From assembly GCF_020819595.1 (NCBI RefSeq), contig NZ_JAJHNP010000012.1:62001-126000 (forward strand): a stretch of DNA of 64,000 nt, read 5' to 3'. Source of the DNA: Streptomyces barringtoniae. GTDB lineage: Bacteria; Actinomycetota; Actinomycetes; Streptomycetales; Streptomycetaceae. A program made the position numbers and the translations under genes. Under the pieces are notes generated by a model that saw only the letters and a program-made list of their open reading frames with translations, was not told the DNA's origin and ran no database searches. Shown here piece by piece: positions 33,347-40,936 of this stretch (position 1 is its first letter; each line of letters starts with the position of its first letter).

Positions 33347-34749
33347 GGGGGCCGCGTACGACCAGGAGCCGTCTGCTGCTGGTCCTCGTCCTCGGCGCCG
33401 CGGTCACCGTCTTCACGGCGACCGTGCCGCTGCTGCGCGACTTCTTCGACCTGCGCGTCTACTACGGCACCGTGCACACCTGGGCGCACCACGGCGGACG
33501 GATCTACGACTACCAGGTGCCCGGCACCTCGTACGGCTTCACCTATCCGCCGTTCGCCGCGCTCGCCATGCTGCCGTTGGCGCTGGTGGACCGCACCTCG
33601 GCGATCGCGGCGTCCCTGCTGGTCAACCTGGCCGCGCTGGCGGTCGTCCTGCGGATCCTGGCCGGCCCGGACTGGCGGCGGCACGGCTGGTACCGCTGGT
33701 CGCTGGGCCTGTGCCTGCTCGCGCTGTTCGAGCCGCTGCGGGACACCTTCAGCTTCGGCCAGGTCAACCTGGTGCTGCTCGCCCTCGTCCTCGGGGACTG
33801 CCTGCTGCTGGCGACCGGCCGGGAGCGCTGGGCGGGCGCCGGCATCGGGCTCGCCGCCGCCGTGAAGCTCACCCCCGCCCTGTTCATCGGTCTGCTGCTG
33901 CTCGCCGGGCGGCGCCGGGCGGCCGGCGTCGCCACGGCCGTGGCCGCCGTCGCGACCGCGCTGGCCGCCTGGGCGGACCCGCGGGCGTCCCGTTTCTACT
34001 GGACCCAGGCGTTGTGGGACACCGGCCGGGTGGGCCGGCTCGACTATGTGTCGAACCAGTCGCTCCAGGGTGTGCTGGCCCGCCTCGGCGAGCCGGGCCG
34101 CCCGCTGTGGGCGACGGCGGTCCTGCTGACCCTGTGCGTGTGGGCATGGCGGGCCCGTCGGGCGGTGCGGGCCGGTGACTGGACGGCGGCCTTCGCCCTC
34201 ACCGGGGCGGCGGCCTGCCTGGTCAGTCCCATCACCTGGGTGCACCACCTGGTGTGGCTGCTGCCGTCGTTCGCGGTGCTGCTGCGCGCAGGGCACCCGC
34301 GGATCGCGGGCGCCCTGTACGCGGTGCTGTGCACGAGCGTGGTCTGGCTGTGGTTCGACGACGCCTCCGGCATCGGCGGCTTCCTCGGCAGCAACACCTA
34401 CACCTGGATCACGCTGGGGCTGCTGCTCGGCCTGCCGACGGGTCAGCCGCGCGGGCTGCGCTTGCCCCTGGCCCGCAGCACCACCACCACGGCGGCGCGC
34501 AGCGCCACGACCGCGGCGCCGGCGACGAGTCCCGCGAGCCCCGCGACGACGGCGGGGCCCGGCCAGCCCGAGCGGTCGGCCGGTGCCTGCGACGTGGCCG
34601 CGGCCACCGGTTTGGCCGGCGACACCGGCCGCGACTTGACGCGCAGCCCGTCCAGCGAGCCGACCGGGTCCACCCGGCCGGCCGCCGCGAAGCCCCAGTC
34701 GAGCAGCTCGCGCGCCTCCTGGTACACCGCCAACCCGCCGCCCTTCTGA
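33343..34749 (+). CDS. GT87 (DUF2029) family membrane glycosyltransferase
   Basis: The 468-residue protein starts at the GTG overlapping the MptB-like stop. FFDLRVYYGTVHTWAHHGGRIYDY holds the catalytic-loop acidic residue, and the PIMT-like segments FTYPPFAALAMLPLAL and SFGQVNLVLLALVLGD are clear, with about ten helices. Homologues use polyprenyl-P-mannose for lipomannan-type glycans. After about residue 365 the frame runs for 307 nt antisense through the carboxypeptidase gene, giving a Ser/Thr/Ala-rich tail unlikely to be conserved; the ancestral stop was probably lost. Confidence 0.8.
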   Translation: MRGPRTTRSRLLLVLVLGAAVTVFTATVPLLRDFFDLRVYYGTVHTWAHHGGRIYDYQVPGTSYGFTYPPFAALAMLPLALVDRTSAIAASLLVNLAALAVVLRILAGPDWRRHGWYRWSLGLCLLALFEPLRDTFSFGQVNLVLLALVLGDCLLLATGRERWAGAGIGLAAAVKLTPALFIGLLLLAGRRRAAGVATAVAAVATALAAWADPRASRFYWTQALWDTGRVGRLDYVSNQSLQGVLARLGEPGRPLWATAVLLTLCVWAWRARRAVRAGDWTAAFALTGAAACLVSPITWVHHLVWLLPSFAVLLRAGHPRIAGALYAVLCTSVVWLWFDDASGIGGFLGSNTYTWITLGLLLGLPTGQPRGLRLPLARSTTTTAARSATTAAPATSPASPATTAGPGQPERSAGACDVAAATGLAGDTGRDLTRSPSSEPTGSTRPAAAKPQSSSSRASWYTANPPPF

Positions 34750-35642
34750 GGGTTCATCACGGTCACCACCAGCGTGCGGCTGCCGTGGCGGGCCGCGGCC
34801 ACCAGGGTGTTGCCCGCTTTGCTGGTGTAGCCGTTCTTGATGCCGATCAGCCCGGGATACTTGCCCACGCCGTTCTGGCCGGTCAGCAGCCGGTTGGTGT
34901 TCCTGATGCCGTACGTCGAGCCCTCGCCGGGGAAGTACGCCTCGGCGGTGGAGCAGTACCGGGCGAAGTCGGGATTGCGCAGGCCCTCCCGGCCGAAGAC
35001 CGCCAGGTCGTAGGCGGAGGACACCTGGCCGTCGGCGTCGTAGCCGTCGGGGGAGACGACGTGGGTGTCCATGGCGCCGAGCGAGCGCGCCTTGACCTGC
35101 ATCTGGGCGGCCGTGGCCTCCCAGCCGCCGTTCATCGAGGCGAGGACGTGCACGGCGTCGTTGCCGGAGTTGAGGAAGACACCGCGCCACAGGTCGGACA
35201 CCCGGTAGGTGAGTCCCTCCTTGACGCCGACCAGGCTGCTGCCCTGGCCGATGTCCGCCAACTCCGCGTTGCGCACGGTGTGCCGCATCCCGGCGGGCAG
35301 CGCGGGCAGCACGGTGAGGGCGAACAGGGTCTTCAGGGTGCTCGCGGGCGGCAGTTTGCGGTGGGCGTCGCTCGCGGCCAGCACCGCCCCGCTGCCGGCG
35401 TCGGCCACCACCCAGGACAGCGCCGACACCTCCGGCAGCGCGGGCGCGTCCGGGTGCGGCCGGACCAGGGAGCCGGAGCGGTAGAGCTGGTTCGGCCCGG
35501 GCATCGCCGCCCCGGGCCCCGGCGGGCCGGGTTCCCCGGAACGGGGCCCGGCGGAGGCGGCGGCCGGGGTGAGTGCCAGCACGCCCGCCACGCACAGGGA
35601 ACAGGCCGACACGGCCACCCGATGAGAAAGTCCGGTGATCAT
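34443..35642 (-). CDS. D-alanyl-D-alanine carboxypeptidase (penicillin-binding, S11)
   Basis: The 399-residue secreted and membrane-anchored protein has a signal peptide at about 1-31, then the three S11 motifs: STLK (about residue 100), SGN (about 160) and KNG in IGIKNGYTSKAGNT in place of the usual KTG. A C-terminal helix (about 360-385) and a basic tail hold it in the membrane. It trims D-Ala from peptidoglycan pentapeptides. Its 3' end overlaps the GT87 gene by 307 nt. Confidence 0.9.
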   Translation of the reverse strand: MITGLSHRVAVSACSLCVAGVLALTPAAASAGPRSGEPGPPGPGAAMPGPNQLYRSGSLVRPHPDAPALPEVSALSWVVADAGSGAVLAASDAHRKLPPASTLKTLFALTVLPALPAGMRHTVRNAELADIGQGSSLVGVKEGLTYRVSDLWRGVFLNSGNDAVHVLASMNGGWEATAAQMQVKARSLGAMDTHVVSPDGYDADGQVSSAYDLAVFGREGLRNPDFARYCSTAEAYFPGEGSTYGIRNTNRLLTGQNGVGKYPGLIGIKNGYTSKAGNTLVAAARHGSRTLVVTVMNPQKGGGLAVYQEARELLDWGFAAAGRVDPVGSLDGLRVKSRPVSPAKPVAAATSQAPADRSGWPGPAVVAGLAGLVAGAAVVALRAAVVVVLRARGKRSPRG

Positions 35643-35742
35643 GTGATCAACGTACGAACGGGTTCGCCATTCCTCGCGCTGGAGGGGCCGTTCGGCCCAG
35701 GCGAGTAACCCGTAAGCCGCACCCGGCCGCCTCCGGGCGGGC

Positions 35743-36891
35743 TCAGCCGGCGGGAAGGGTGGGCCGGATCTGCCGCAGGAACGCGGCGTTGTCGGGCGTG
35801 GCGCGCAGCCGTTCCAGCAGGGTCTCCAGACCGGACGGACCGCCCTCGCGGGAGCGCAGGACGCGGCGCAGACCGTGTACGGCCGTCAACTCGGCCGGAG
35901 TGAGCAGGAGTTCCTCGCGACGGGTGCCGGTGGCGTCCAGGTCCACGGCGGGGAAGAGACGCCGGGCGGCGGCTTCCCGGTCCAGGCGCAGCTCCATGTT
36001 GCCCGTGCTCTTCAGCTCCTCGAAGTAGTAGCCGTCGGCGCGGGAGCCGGTGTCCACCAAGGCGGTGGCGAGGATCGTCAGCGAGCCGCCCTCCTCGGCC
36101 TGGCGGGCGGCGCCGAAGAACCGCTTGGGGCCGATCAGCGCGCCCGCGTCGACCCCGCCGCTCAGGGTACGGCCGCCGGCGGCGGAGGCGTTGTTGTGCG
36201 CCCGGCACAGCCGGGTCAGCGAGTCCAGCAGGACCACGACGTCCTCGCCGGCCTCCACCAGGCGCTTGGCCCGCTCGACGACCAGCTCGGCCAGGGCGAT
36301 GTGCTCCTTGGGCGTCCGGTCGAAAGTGGAGGCGTACACCTCGCCGCGCACCGAGCGGCGCATCTCGGTGACCTCCTCGGGGCGCTCGTCCAGCAGCAGG
36401 ACGATCAGGCGGCACTCGGGGTGGTTGCCGGCCACGGCGGCCGCCAGTTGCTGGAGCAGCACCGTCTTGCCGCTCTTCGGCGGGGCCACGATCAGTCCGC
36501 GCTGGCCCTTGCCGACCGGCGCGAAGAGATCGGCGACGCGCCCGGCGACTTTGGACGCGGGGTGTTCCAGGCGGATGCGCTCGTGGGGGTGGAGCGGGGT
36601 GAGGTCGCGGAAGTGACGCCGGCCGCGGAGGTCCGCCGGGTCGTGTCCGTCGACACGCGTGACCTCGGTCAGGGCGCGCCGGTCAGCCCGTACCCCTTCG
36701 ACGAGGTCGCCCTTGCGCAGTCCGTGACGCCGGATCAGGGCCGGGGAGAGCTGCGGGTCGCCGGGGGAGGACAGGAGGCTCGGGCCCCTCAGGTGCCCCT
36801 TCCCCTGCGTGTCGATGTCGAGGACACCGGTGACGAGCCGGGAGACCGGAGTCTGCCGGACCACGGGAGGGTGTTCGAGTGCGGTGGTCAT
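35743..36891 (-). CDS. Short Rho-type transcription termination factor paralogue
   Basis: The 382-residue product starts at ATG 36891 behind AAAGGA. The N-terminal RNA-binding part (GVLDIDTQGKGHLRGP, LRKGDLVEG) and hexameric ATPase core are complete: IVAPPKSGKTVLLQQLA is the P-loop, LIVLLLDERPEEVTEM and VVVLLDSLTRLCRAHN include Walker B, and KRFFGAARQAEEGGSLTI is the R-loop side. It lacks the several-hundred-residue N-terminal extension of the main actinobacterial Rho, so it is probably a second, specialised Rho. A strong promoter lies about 235 nt upstream, leaving a long leader with a small ORF and a pyrimidine-rich tract. Confidence 0.85.
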   Translation of the reverse strand: MTTALEHPPVVRQTPVSRLVTGVLDIDTQGKGHLRGPSLLSSPGDPQLSPALIRRHGLRKGDLVEGVRADRRALTEVTRVDGHDPADLRGRRHFRDLTPLHPHERIRLEHPASKVAGRVADLFAPVGKGQRGLIVAPPKSGKTVLLQQLAAAVAGNHPECRLIVLLLDERPEEVTEMRRSVRGEVYASTFDRTPKEHIALAELVVERAKRLVEAGEDVVVLLDSLTRLCRAHNNASAAGGRTLSGGVDAGALIGPKRFFGAARQAEEGGSLTILATALVDTGSRADGYYFEELKSTGNMELRLDREAAARRLFPAVDLDATGTRREELLLTPAELTAVHGLRRVLRSREGGPSGLETLLERLRATPDNAAFLRQIRPTLPAG

Positions 36892-36899
36892 GGTGGGGG

Positions 36900-36990
36900 T
36901 CCTTTCACGGACGGAACGAAGAAGGAGCGGGAAGGGGGGAGAGGCCGCGAGCGGGAGGCTGGACAACTGCCTCCGGGCGGCGGGAACGAC
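36900..36990 (-). promoter_or_regulatory. Pyrimidine-rich, rut-like leader segment of the rho paralogue
   Basis: In the transcript sense this part of the 5' leader is strongly C/U-rich and G-poor, with runs such as CTCTCCCCCCTTCCCGCTCC and CTTCTTCG, unlike its surroundings. Rho loads on C-rich, unstructured, untranslated RNA, so this tract between the leader ORF stop and the rho start codon is a candidate site for Rho acting on its own transcript. Confidence 0.4.
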
Positions 36991-37017
36991 ACCTCGGGTA
37001 CGGCGGAAACGCCCTGG

Positions 37018-37122
37018 TCACGAGGTGGTGCAGTGAAGAAGCCCGGGCCGGTCGGAAGCCTCGGCCGAGGGGCTGATGGAGAGAACGGCGGCATCGGTGT
37101 CCGTACGACGGGACACGCACAT
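37018..37122 (-). CDS. Candidate leader peptide upstream of the rho paralogue (34 codons)
   Basis: An ATG at 37122 begins about six bases after the predicted start site and opens a 34-codon frame (MCVSRR... ending LLHCTTS) that stops at 37018-37020. It lies inside the 235-nt leader. It has no ribosome site and would be translated from a nearly leaderless end. Translation of this ORF could shield the RNA from Rho; its arrest would expose the pyrimidine-rich tract. I know no homologue, and coding is inferred from position only. Confidence 0.4.
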   Translation of the reverse strand: MCVSRRTDTDAAVLSISPSAEASDRPGLLHCTTS

Positions 37123-37133
37123 GCGCTGATCGC

Positions 37134-37161
37134 ACTATACCCGTGCACGCACTTCGGTCAA
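37134..37161 (-). promoter_or_regulatory. Promoter of the rho paralogue
   Basis: On the minus strand TTGACC (37161 to 37156) and TATAGT (37139 to 37134) are 16 bases apart, one of the best sigma-70-like matches in the window. The start site is predicted near 37127, about 235 nt before the rho ATG. Confidence 0.65.
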
Positions 37162-37327
37162 CATGACGCCGTCCGCGTACATTCCCGGGTTCCTGCAGGG
37201 CCGGAGCGGTGCGACCTTGCCCTCTTCGCAGGTCCGTCAGGTCATGGAACCGCATCAGATGTCCCCAGACCATAACGATCCCGGACGTCAGGGGACTTGA
37301 CCGTCAACCGTGGACTATGTTCTAGAC

Positions 37328-38269
37328 ATGTCCACGCCACCGTCCCCGCAGCCGGCCGACCAGCCGGTTCCGCAGCCCCAGCAGCCCGCGCAGGCGCCGG
37401 CCGTCCCGCCGCAGCCGACGGCCTACCCCTACCCGAACCCGCAGTCCCCGCCGCCGGGCAACTTCTACGCGCAGCCCACGCTGGTCGGCCAGCCCGCCGC
37501 CCAGCCGCAGCCGGGTCAGTTCGGCCAGCCGGGCCAGCCGGGCCAGTTCGGCCAGCCGGGTCAGCCGCAGCCGGCCAACCCCTACGCCCAGGCTCCTCAG
37601 TTCGGAGCCGCGGTGCCGCCCGCCCCTCCGTCCGGCGGCGGCGGAGCCGGCAAAGCGGTGCTGTGGGCAGCGGTCGGCGCGGTCATCGCCTCCGCCGCCT
37701 GGGCGGGCGGCGTCTTCCTCGTCGGCGGCCAGGGCGACGGCGCGGACCTGCGCGGCTACTCGGCGCCCTCGAACCTGTGCTCCGGCGCCGACTACTCCTC
37801 GTTCAAGGACGAGTACCCCGAGGACGACTCCTCGCCGACCAAGAGCTCCCTCAAGAACACGGCGCTGGACGAGAGTTACTGCTACGTGGACCTGAAGAAG
37901 ACGGGCTCCTCGTATGCCGACGCCTATCTTTCCATGCAGCTCGACCTGCACAAGAAGACCGATCCGGGGCCCGAGTTCACGGCCCTGTGGAAGAACTACG
38001 GTGACAGCCACACCGGTTACGACGTCTCCCCGGTCAGCGGCATCGGCGACGAGGCCTACCTGGTCAGCCAGGACACCACCCGCGGCTCCTCCAGCAGCGG
38101 TGCCCGCTATGCCACGCTCGCCGTCCGCGACGGCTGGGTGACGTACACGATGAGCTACAGCGCCTACCTCACCTCGTACGACCAGGACAAGAACCCGCCC
38201 GCCCTCAGCGACGTGGACGACTGGCTGAAGAAGGACGCCAAGGCCACGCTGGGGCAGCTCAAGGGCTGA
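37328..38269 (+). CDS. Pro/Gln-rich single-pass membrane protein
   Basis: From ATG 37328 the product has 313 residues. Residues 1-100 are a low-complexity cytosolic segment with repeats such as GQFGQPGQPGQFGQPGQP. One transmembrane helix at about 107-128 follows GGGGAGKAVLW. The rest is an extracellular domain with two Cys (NLCSGADY, SYCYVDL) that may form a disulfide. The plan is common in Streptomyces surface or lipid-linked sensors. I recognise no catalytic motif. A GTG six codons upstream is an alternative start. Confidence 0.75.
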   Translation: MSTPPSPQPADQPVPQPQQPAQAPAVPPQPTAYPYPNPQSPPPGNFYAQPTLVGQPAAQPQPGQFGQPGQPGQFGQPGQPQPANPYAQAPQFGAAVPPAPPSGGGGAGKAVLWAAVGAVIASAAWAGGVFLVGGQGDGADLRGYSAPSNLCSGADYSSFKDEYPEDDSSPTKSSLKNTALDESYCYVDLKKTGSSYADAYLSMQLDLHKKTDPGPEFTALWKNYGDSHTGYDVSPVSGIGDEAYLVSQDTTRGSSSSGARYATLAVRDGWVTYTMSYSAYLTSYDQDKNPPALSDVDDWLKKDAKATLGQLKG

Positions 38270-38296
38270 CCCCCGGGCCGTCACCTCGGGGCGCGT

Positions 38297-38695
38297 TCAC
38301 GCCGACCGTGCCTCCGCCTCCTTCACGATCTCGTCGAACCGCGCACCCATGGCCTCGGCGAGGGCGTGCGCCCCGGACAGCGGGCGGACCATGACCATGA
38401 GCTCGTCGATCAGGCCGTCCTCGTTGACATGCAGGAAGTCGCAGCCGGTCAGCTCGCGGTCGCCCACCCGGGCGGTGAAGACCAGCGCGTGGTCGGGCGC
38501 GGCCGGGTCCCCGATCTCCCGGACGTACCGGAAGTCCTCGAAGACCTGGGAGACCGCGCGCAGGATCGCCGCGGTGATCGCCTTGCCCGGATACGGCTTG
38601 AAGACGACCGGGCTGGTGAAGACGACGTCCTCGGCCAGCAGCGCCTCGACGGCGTCGATGTCTCCGGCCTCGACCGCCGCACGGAACGCGTGCAT
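38297..38695 (-). CDS. SnoaL-like/NTF2-fold protein
   Basis: The 132-residue protein has the cone-shaped NTF2-like fold pattern: MHAFRAAVEAGDIDAVEALLAEDVVFTSPV, then DHALVFTARVGDRELTGCDFLHVNEDGLIDELMVMVRP. Members are small ketosteroid isomerase-like enzymes or binding proteins. It is divergent from a PadR gene with a perfect palindrome between them, so it is probably the regulator's target. Confidence 0.8.
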   Translation of the reverse strand: MHAFRAAVEAGDIDAVEALLAEDVVFTSPVVFKPYPGKAITAAILRAVSQVFEDFRYVREIGDPAAPDHALVFTARVGDRELTGCDFLHVNEDGLIDELMVMVRPLSGAHALAEAMGARFDEIVKEAEARSA

Positions 38696-38717
38696 CGGAT
38701 CACCTCGCGTTTCATAG

Positions 38718-38751
38718 TCAATTAATTGAATAGGTGCGGATGAGATTAATC
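38718..38751. promoter_or_regulatory. PadR-type operator between the SnoaL-like and PadR genes
   Basis: The perfect 12-base palindrome TCAATTAATTGA (38718-38729) and the smaller GATTAATC (38744-38751) sit in a 77-nt divergent intergenic space that is strikingly AT-rich for this genome. PadR proteins bind such sites to repress their own gene and a neighbour. Confidence 0.6.
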
Positions 38752-38772
38752 AACGGCTGCTAACCTGTCCAT

Positions 38773-39336
38773 ATGTCGCTCAAGTACGCCGTCCTGGCAG
38801 CCCTGCTGGAGGGCGAGGCCTCGGGCTACGAGCTGTCGAAGTCGTTCGACGTCTCGCTCGCGAACTTCTGGCCCGCCACCCCGCAGCAGCTCTACCGGGA
38901 GCTGGAGCGGCTGGCGCAGGACGGGCTGGTCCAGGCCCGGACGGTGCAGCAGGAGCGGCGGCCGAACAAGCGGATGTTCACGCTCACCGAGGCGGGCCGG
39001 GCCGAGCTGGACGCCTTCGCCGCCGAGCCGCCCAGGCGGCCCACGGCCATCCGCGACGAACTCCTCATCAAGATCCAGGCGATGGACGGCGGCGACCCCG
39101 AGGTCACCCGCGCGCTGGTCGAGGAGCGCATGGGCTGGGCGCGCGGCAAGCTCGACCGCTACCGGCGGGTGCAGCGCCGGCTCCTCGACGGCCGGACCGA
39201 GGACGAGTACCTCCGCAGCGCCGACCGCGTCGGCCCGTACCTCACCCTCATGGCCGGGATCGCCTTCGAGGAGGAGAACCTGCGCTGGTGCGAGCGGGTG
39301 CTCGCGGTCCTGGCGCAGCGGGTGGCCCTAGGCTGA
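38773..39336 (+). CDS. PadR family regulator
   Basis: The 187-residue protein has a winged helix at residues 1-80 (LAALLEGEASGYELSKSFDVSLANFWPATPQQLYRELERLAQDGLV) and a C-terminal helical dimer domain (PadR_C) ending near 185. It probably represses itself and the divergent SnoaL-like gene. The methyltransferase gene starts 4 nt after its stop, which suggests co-transcription. Confidence 0.88.
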   Translation: MSLKYAVLAALLEGEASGYELSKSFDVSLANFWPATPQQLYRELERLAQDGLVQARTVQQERRPNKRMFTLTEAGRAELDAFAAEPPRRPTAIRDELLIKIQAMDGGDPEVTRALVEERMGWARGKLDRYRRVQRRLLDGRTEDEYLRSADRVGPYLTLMAGIAFEEENLRWCERVLAVLAQRVALG

Positions 39337-39340
39337 GGAG

Positions 39341-40093
39341 ATGTTCGGTCCCGAAGGCCCCGGCCTGCGTGAACTCGCCGTGCAGGCGCTGTCGTCCGTC
39401 GAGCACGGCTACGACCTGCTCGCCCCGAAGTTCGACCACACGCCCTTCCGGACGCCCGACGGCGTCCTGGAGTCCGTGGCGAAGGCGCTGACCCCGCTCG
39501 GCCCGTTCGAGGACGGTCTCGACCTGTGCTGCGGCACGGGCGCGGCCGCCGAGGTGCTCACCGGGCTGTGCCGCAGCAGCGTCACCGGGGTCGACTTCAG
39601 TGCGGGCATGCTGGACGTCGCCCGGCACCGGGTGCGGTCCGCCGGCGGCCCCGAGGTCGCCTGGGTGCGCGGCGACGCCCGTGCCCTGCCGTTCGCGGCC
39701 GCCTTCGACCTCGTGGTCTCCTTCGGGGCCTTCGGTCACTTCCTGCCGCGCGAACTGCCGGGTCTGTTCGCCCAGGTCCACTCCGTGCTGCGGCCGGGCG
39801 GACGGTTCGCCTTCCCGGTGCTCGCCCCGCCCCGGCCGACACAGGCCGACTTCTGGATGCTGCTCGGCTTCGACGCGGTGATGCGGGTGCGCAACACGCT
39901 GTGGCGGCCGCAGTTCGTGATGTACTACCGGGCTTTCCGGCTCGGCCGCGTGCTCGGCGAGTTGGGCCGTGCCGGGTTCGCCGTCGAGCTGCACCCCCTG
40001 CCCGAGTTCGGGCGGCGCGGCGACGGCGGCCCGCGGGCCCGGCTGGTCGTGGCCCGGCGGACTCAGCCGGCCGCCGGCAGCATGAACTCGTAG
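39341..40093 (+). CDS. Class I SAM-dependent methyltransferase
   Basis: The 250-residue product has SAM motif I at GLDLCCGTGAAAEVL (about residues 58-72), an acidic motif II at GVDFSAGMLDVAR, then GDARALPF and VHSVLRPGGRFAFPVL. The substrate is unknown; small-molecule ubiE-like enzymes look most similar. It is tightly behind the PadR gene. Its last 31 bases overlap the converging GntR gene. Confidence 0.82.
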   Translation: MFGPEGPGLRELAVQALSSVEHGYDLLAPKFDHTPFRTPDGVLESVAKALTPLGPFEDGLDLCCGTGAAAEVLTGLCRSSVTGVDFSAGMLDVARHRVRSAGGPEVAWVRGDARALPFAAAFDLVVSFGAFGHFLPRELPGLFAQVHSVLRPGGRFAFPVLAPPRPTQADFWMLLGFDAVMRVRNTLWRPQFVMYYRAFRLGRVLGELGRAGFAVELHPLPEFGRRGDGGPRARLVVARRTQPAAGSMNS

Positions 40094-40806
40094 ACCAGCG
40101 CGTCCCGTTCGGCGTCCACCACCAGATCGGTGATCTCCAGCGGCCGGGCGTACTGGTCGTGCACCCGCCGGGTCACCCGCACCGAGGAGGCACCGTCGAC
40201 CTGCGTGATGGAATCGCGGTGGTGCAGGGACAGGCCGGCCTTGCGCATCCAGTCGTAGGCCCGGCGCAGCTGCGCGGGGGTGGTGCCGTCGGCCCGGCCC
40301 CGGTAGCGGGCCAGCTCCGCAACCTCGGCCAGCGCCACCGCCGAGAACGACGTCACCGCCGTCCGCAGCGACCGGCCGTCCGGCGTGGCCGAGCGGTAGC
40401 GGTGCACCAGCGTCGGCCGGTGCGGGGCCAGGCCCAGCGCCCGCGCGTGCTCCTCCGGCGGCGCCTCCCAGGTCACCGTGGCCCGGTCGACCGCTGACGG
40501 GTCCGCCGAGCGGGCACCCAGCGGGAAGGCCGGCGTCCCCGGCGCCGCGACCGGTCGCGCGGGCAGCGTGGCATGGCTGCCCCGCCGGTCGGTGGAGACG
40601 GCACCGCTGCGCCGCAGCACCTCCAGCGCCTGCCGGACGGTCTCCCGGCTGACCTGGAAGTAGGCGGCCAAGTGCCGCTCGCCCGGCAGCCGTTCGCCCG
40701 GCGGAATGGCGCCTGCGCGCAGTTCGTCGAGGAGCAGCGCCGCGATCCGTCCGTACAGGGGCCGGTCGTCGCTCTGCGCGGGTTCGTGCGGGGTGGTGCG
40801 GGCCAT
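40063..40806 (-). CDS. GntR family regulator, HutC/UTRA subfamily
   Basis: The 247-residue product starts at ATG 40806 behind CAGGAGGG. The winged helix (LPGERHLAAYFQVSRETVRQALEVLRRSGAV) lies at about residues 35-75 and the UTRA domain at about 95-240, ending DLVVDAERDALVYEF. An operator-like TGGTCTAAACCA is found upstream at 40871-40882. The gene appears monocistronic, so targets may be elsewhere. Confidence 0.87.
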   Translation of the reverse strand: MARTTPHEPAQSDDRPLYGRIAALLLDELRAGAIPPGERLPGERHLAAYFQVSRETVRQALEVLRRSGAVSTDRRGSHATLPARPVAAPGTPAFPLGARSADPSAVDRATVTWEAPPEEHARALGLAPHRPTLVHRYRSATPDGRSLRTAVTSFSAVALAEVAELARYRGRADGTTPAQLRRAYDWMRKAGLSLHHRDSITQVDGASSVRVTRRVHDQYARPLEITDLVVDAERDALVYEFMLPAAG

Positions 40807-40870
40807 GCCGCGCCCTCCTGTTGTGACAAGACGTAGTCGTGCGGGCTCGTTGCGCGACCACAATTAGCAT

Positions 40871-40882
40871 TGGTCTAAACCA
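40871..40882. promoter_or_regulatory. HutC/DasR-like operator TGGTCTAAACCA
   Basis: This 12-base inverted repeat (TGGT-N4-ACCA) lies 65 bases upstream of the GntR start and about 55 bases from the serine hydrolase stop. It resembles the dre consensus TGGTCTAGACCA. It is probably bound by the adjacent GntR protein, but DasR itself is an alternative. Confidence 0.45.
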
Positions 40883-40936
40883 CAAGGGAAGAGTGGTCTG
40901 CCGGTTCGGCCGAAACCCACCCGCGCGATCACCCCG

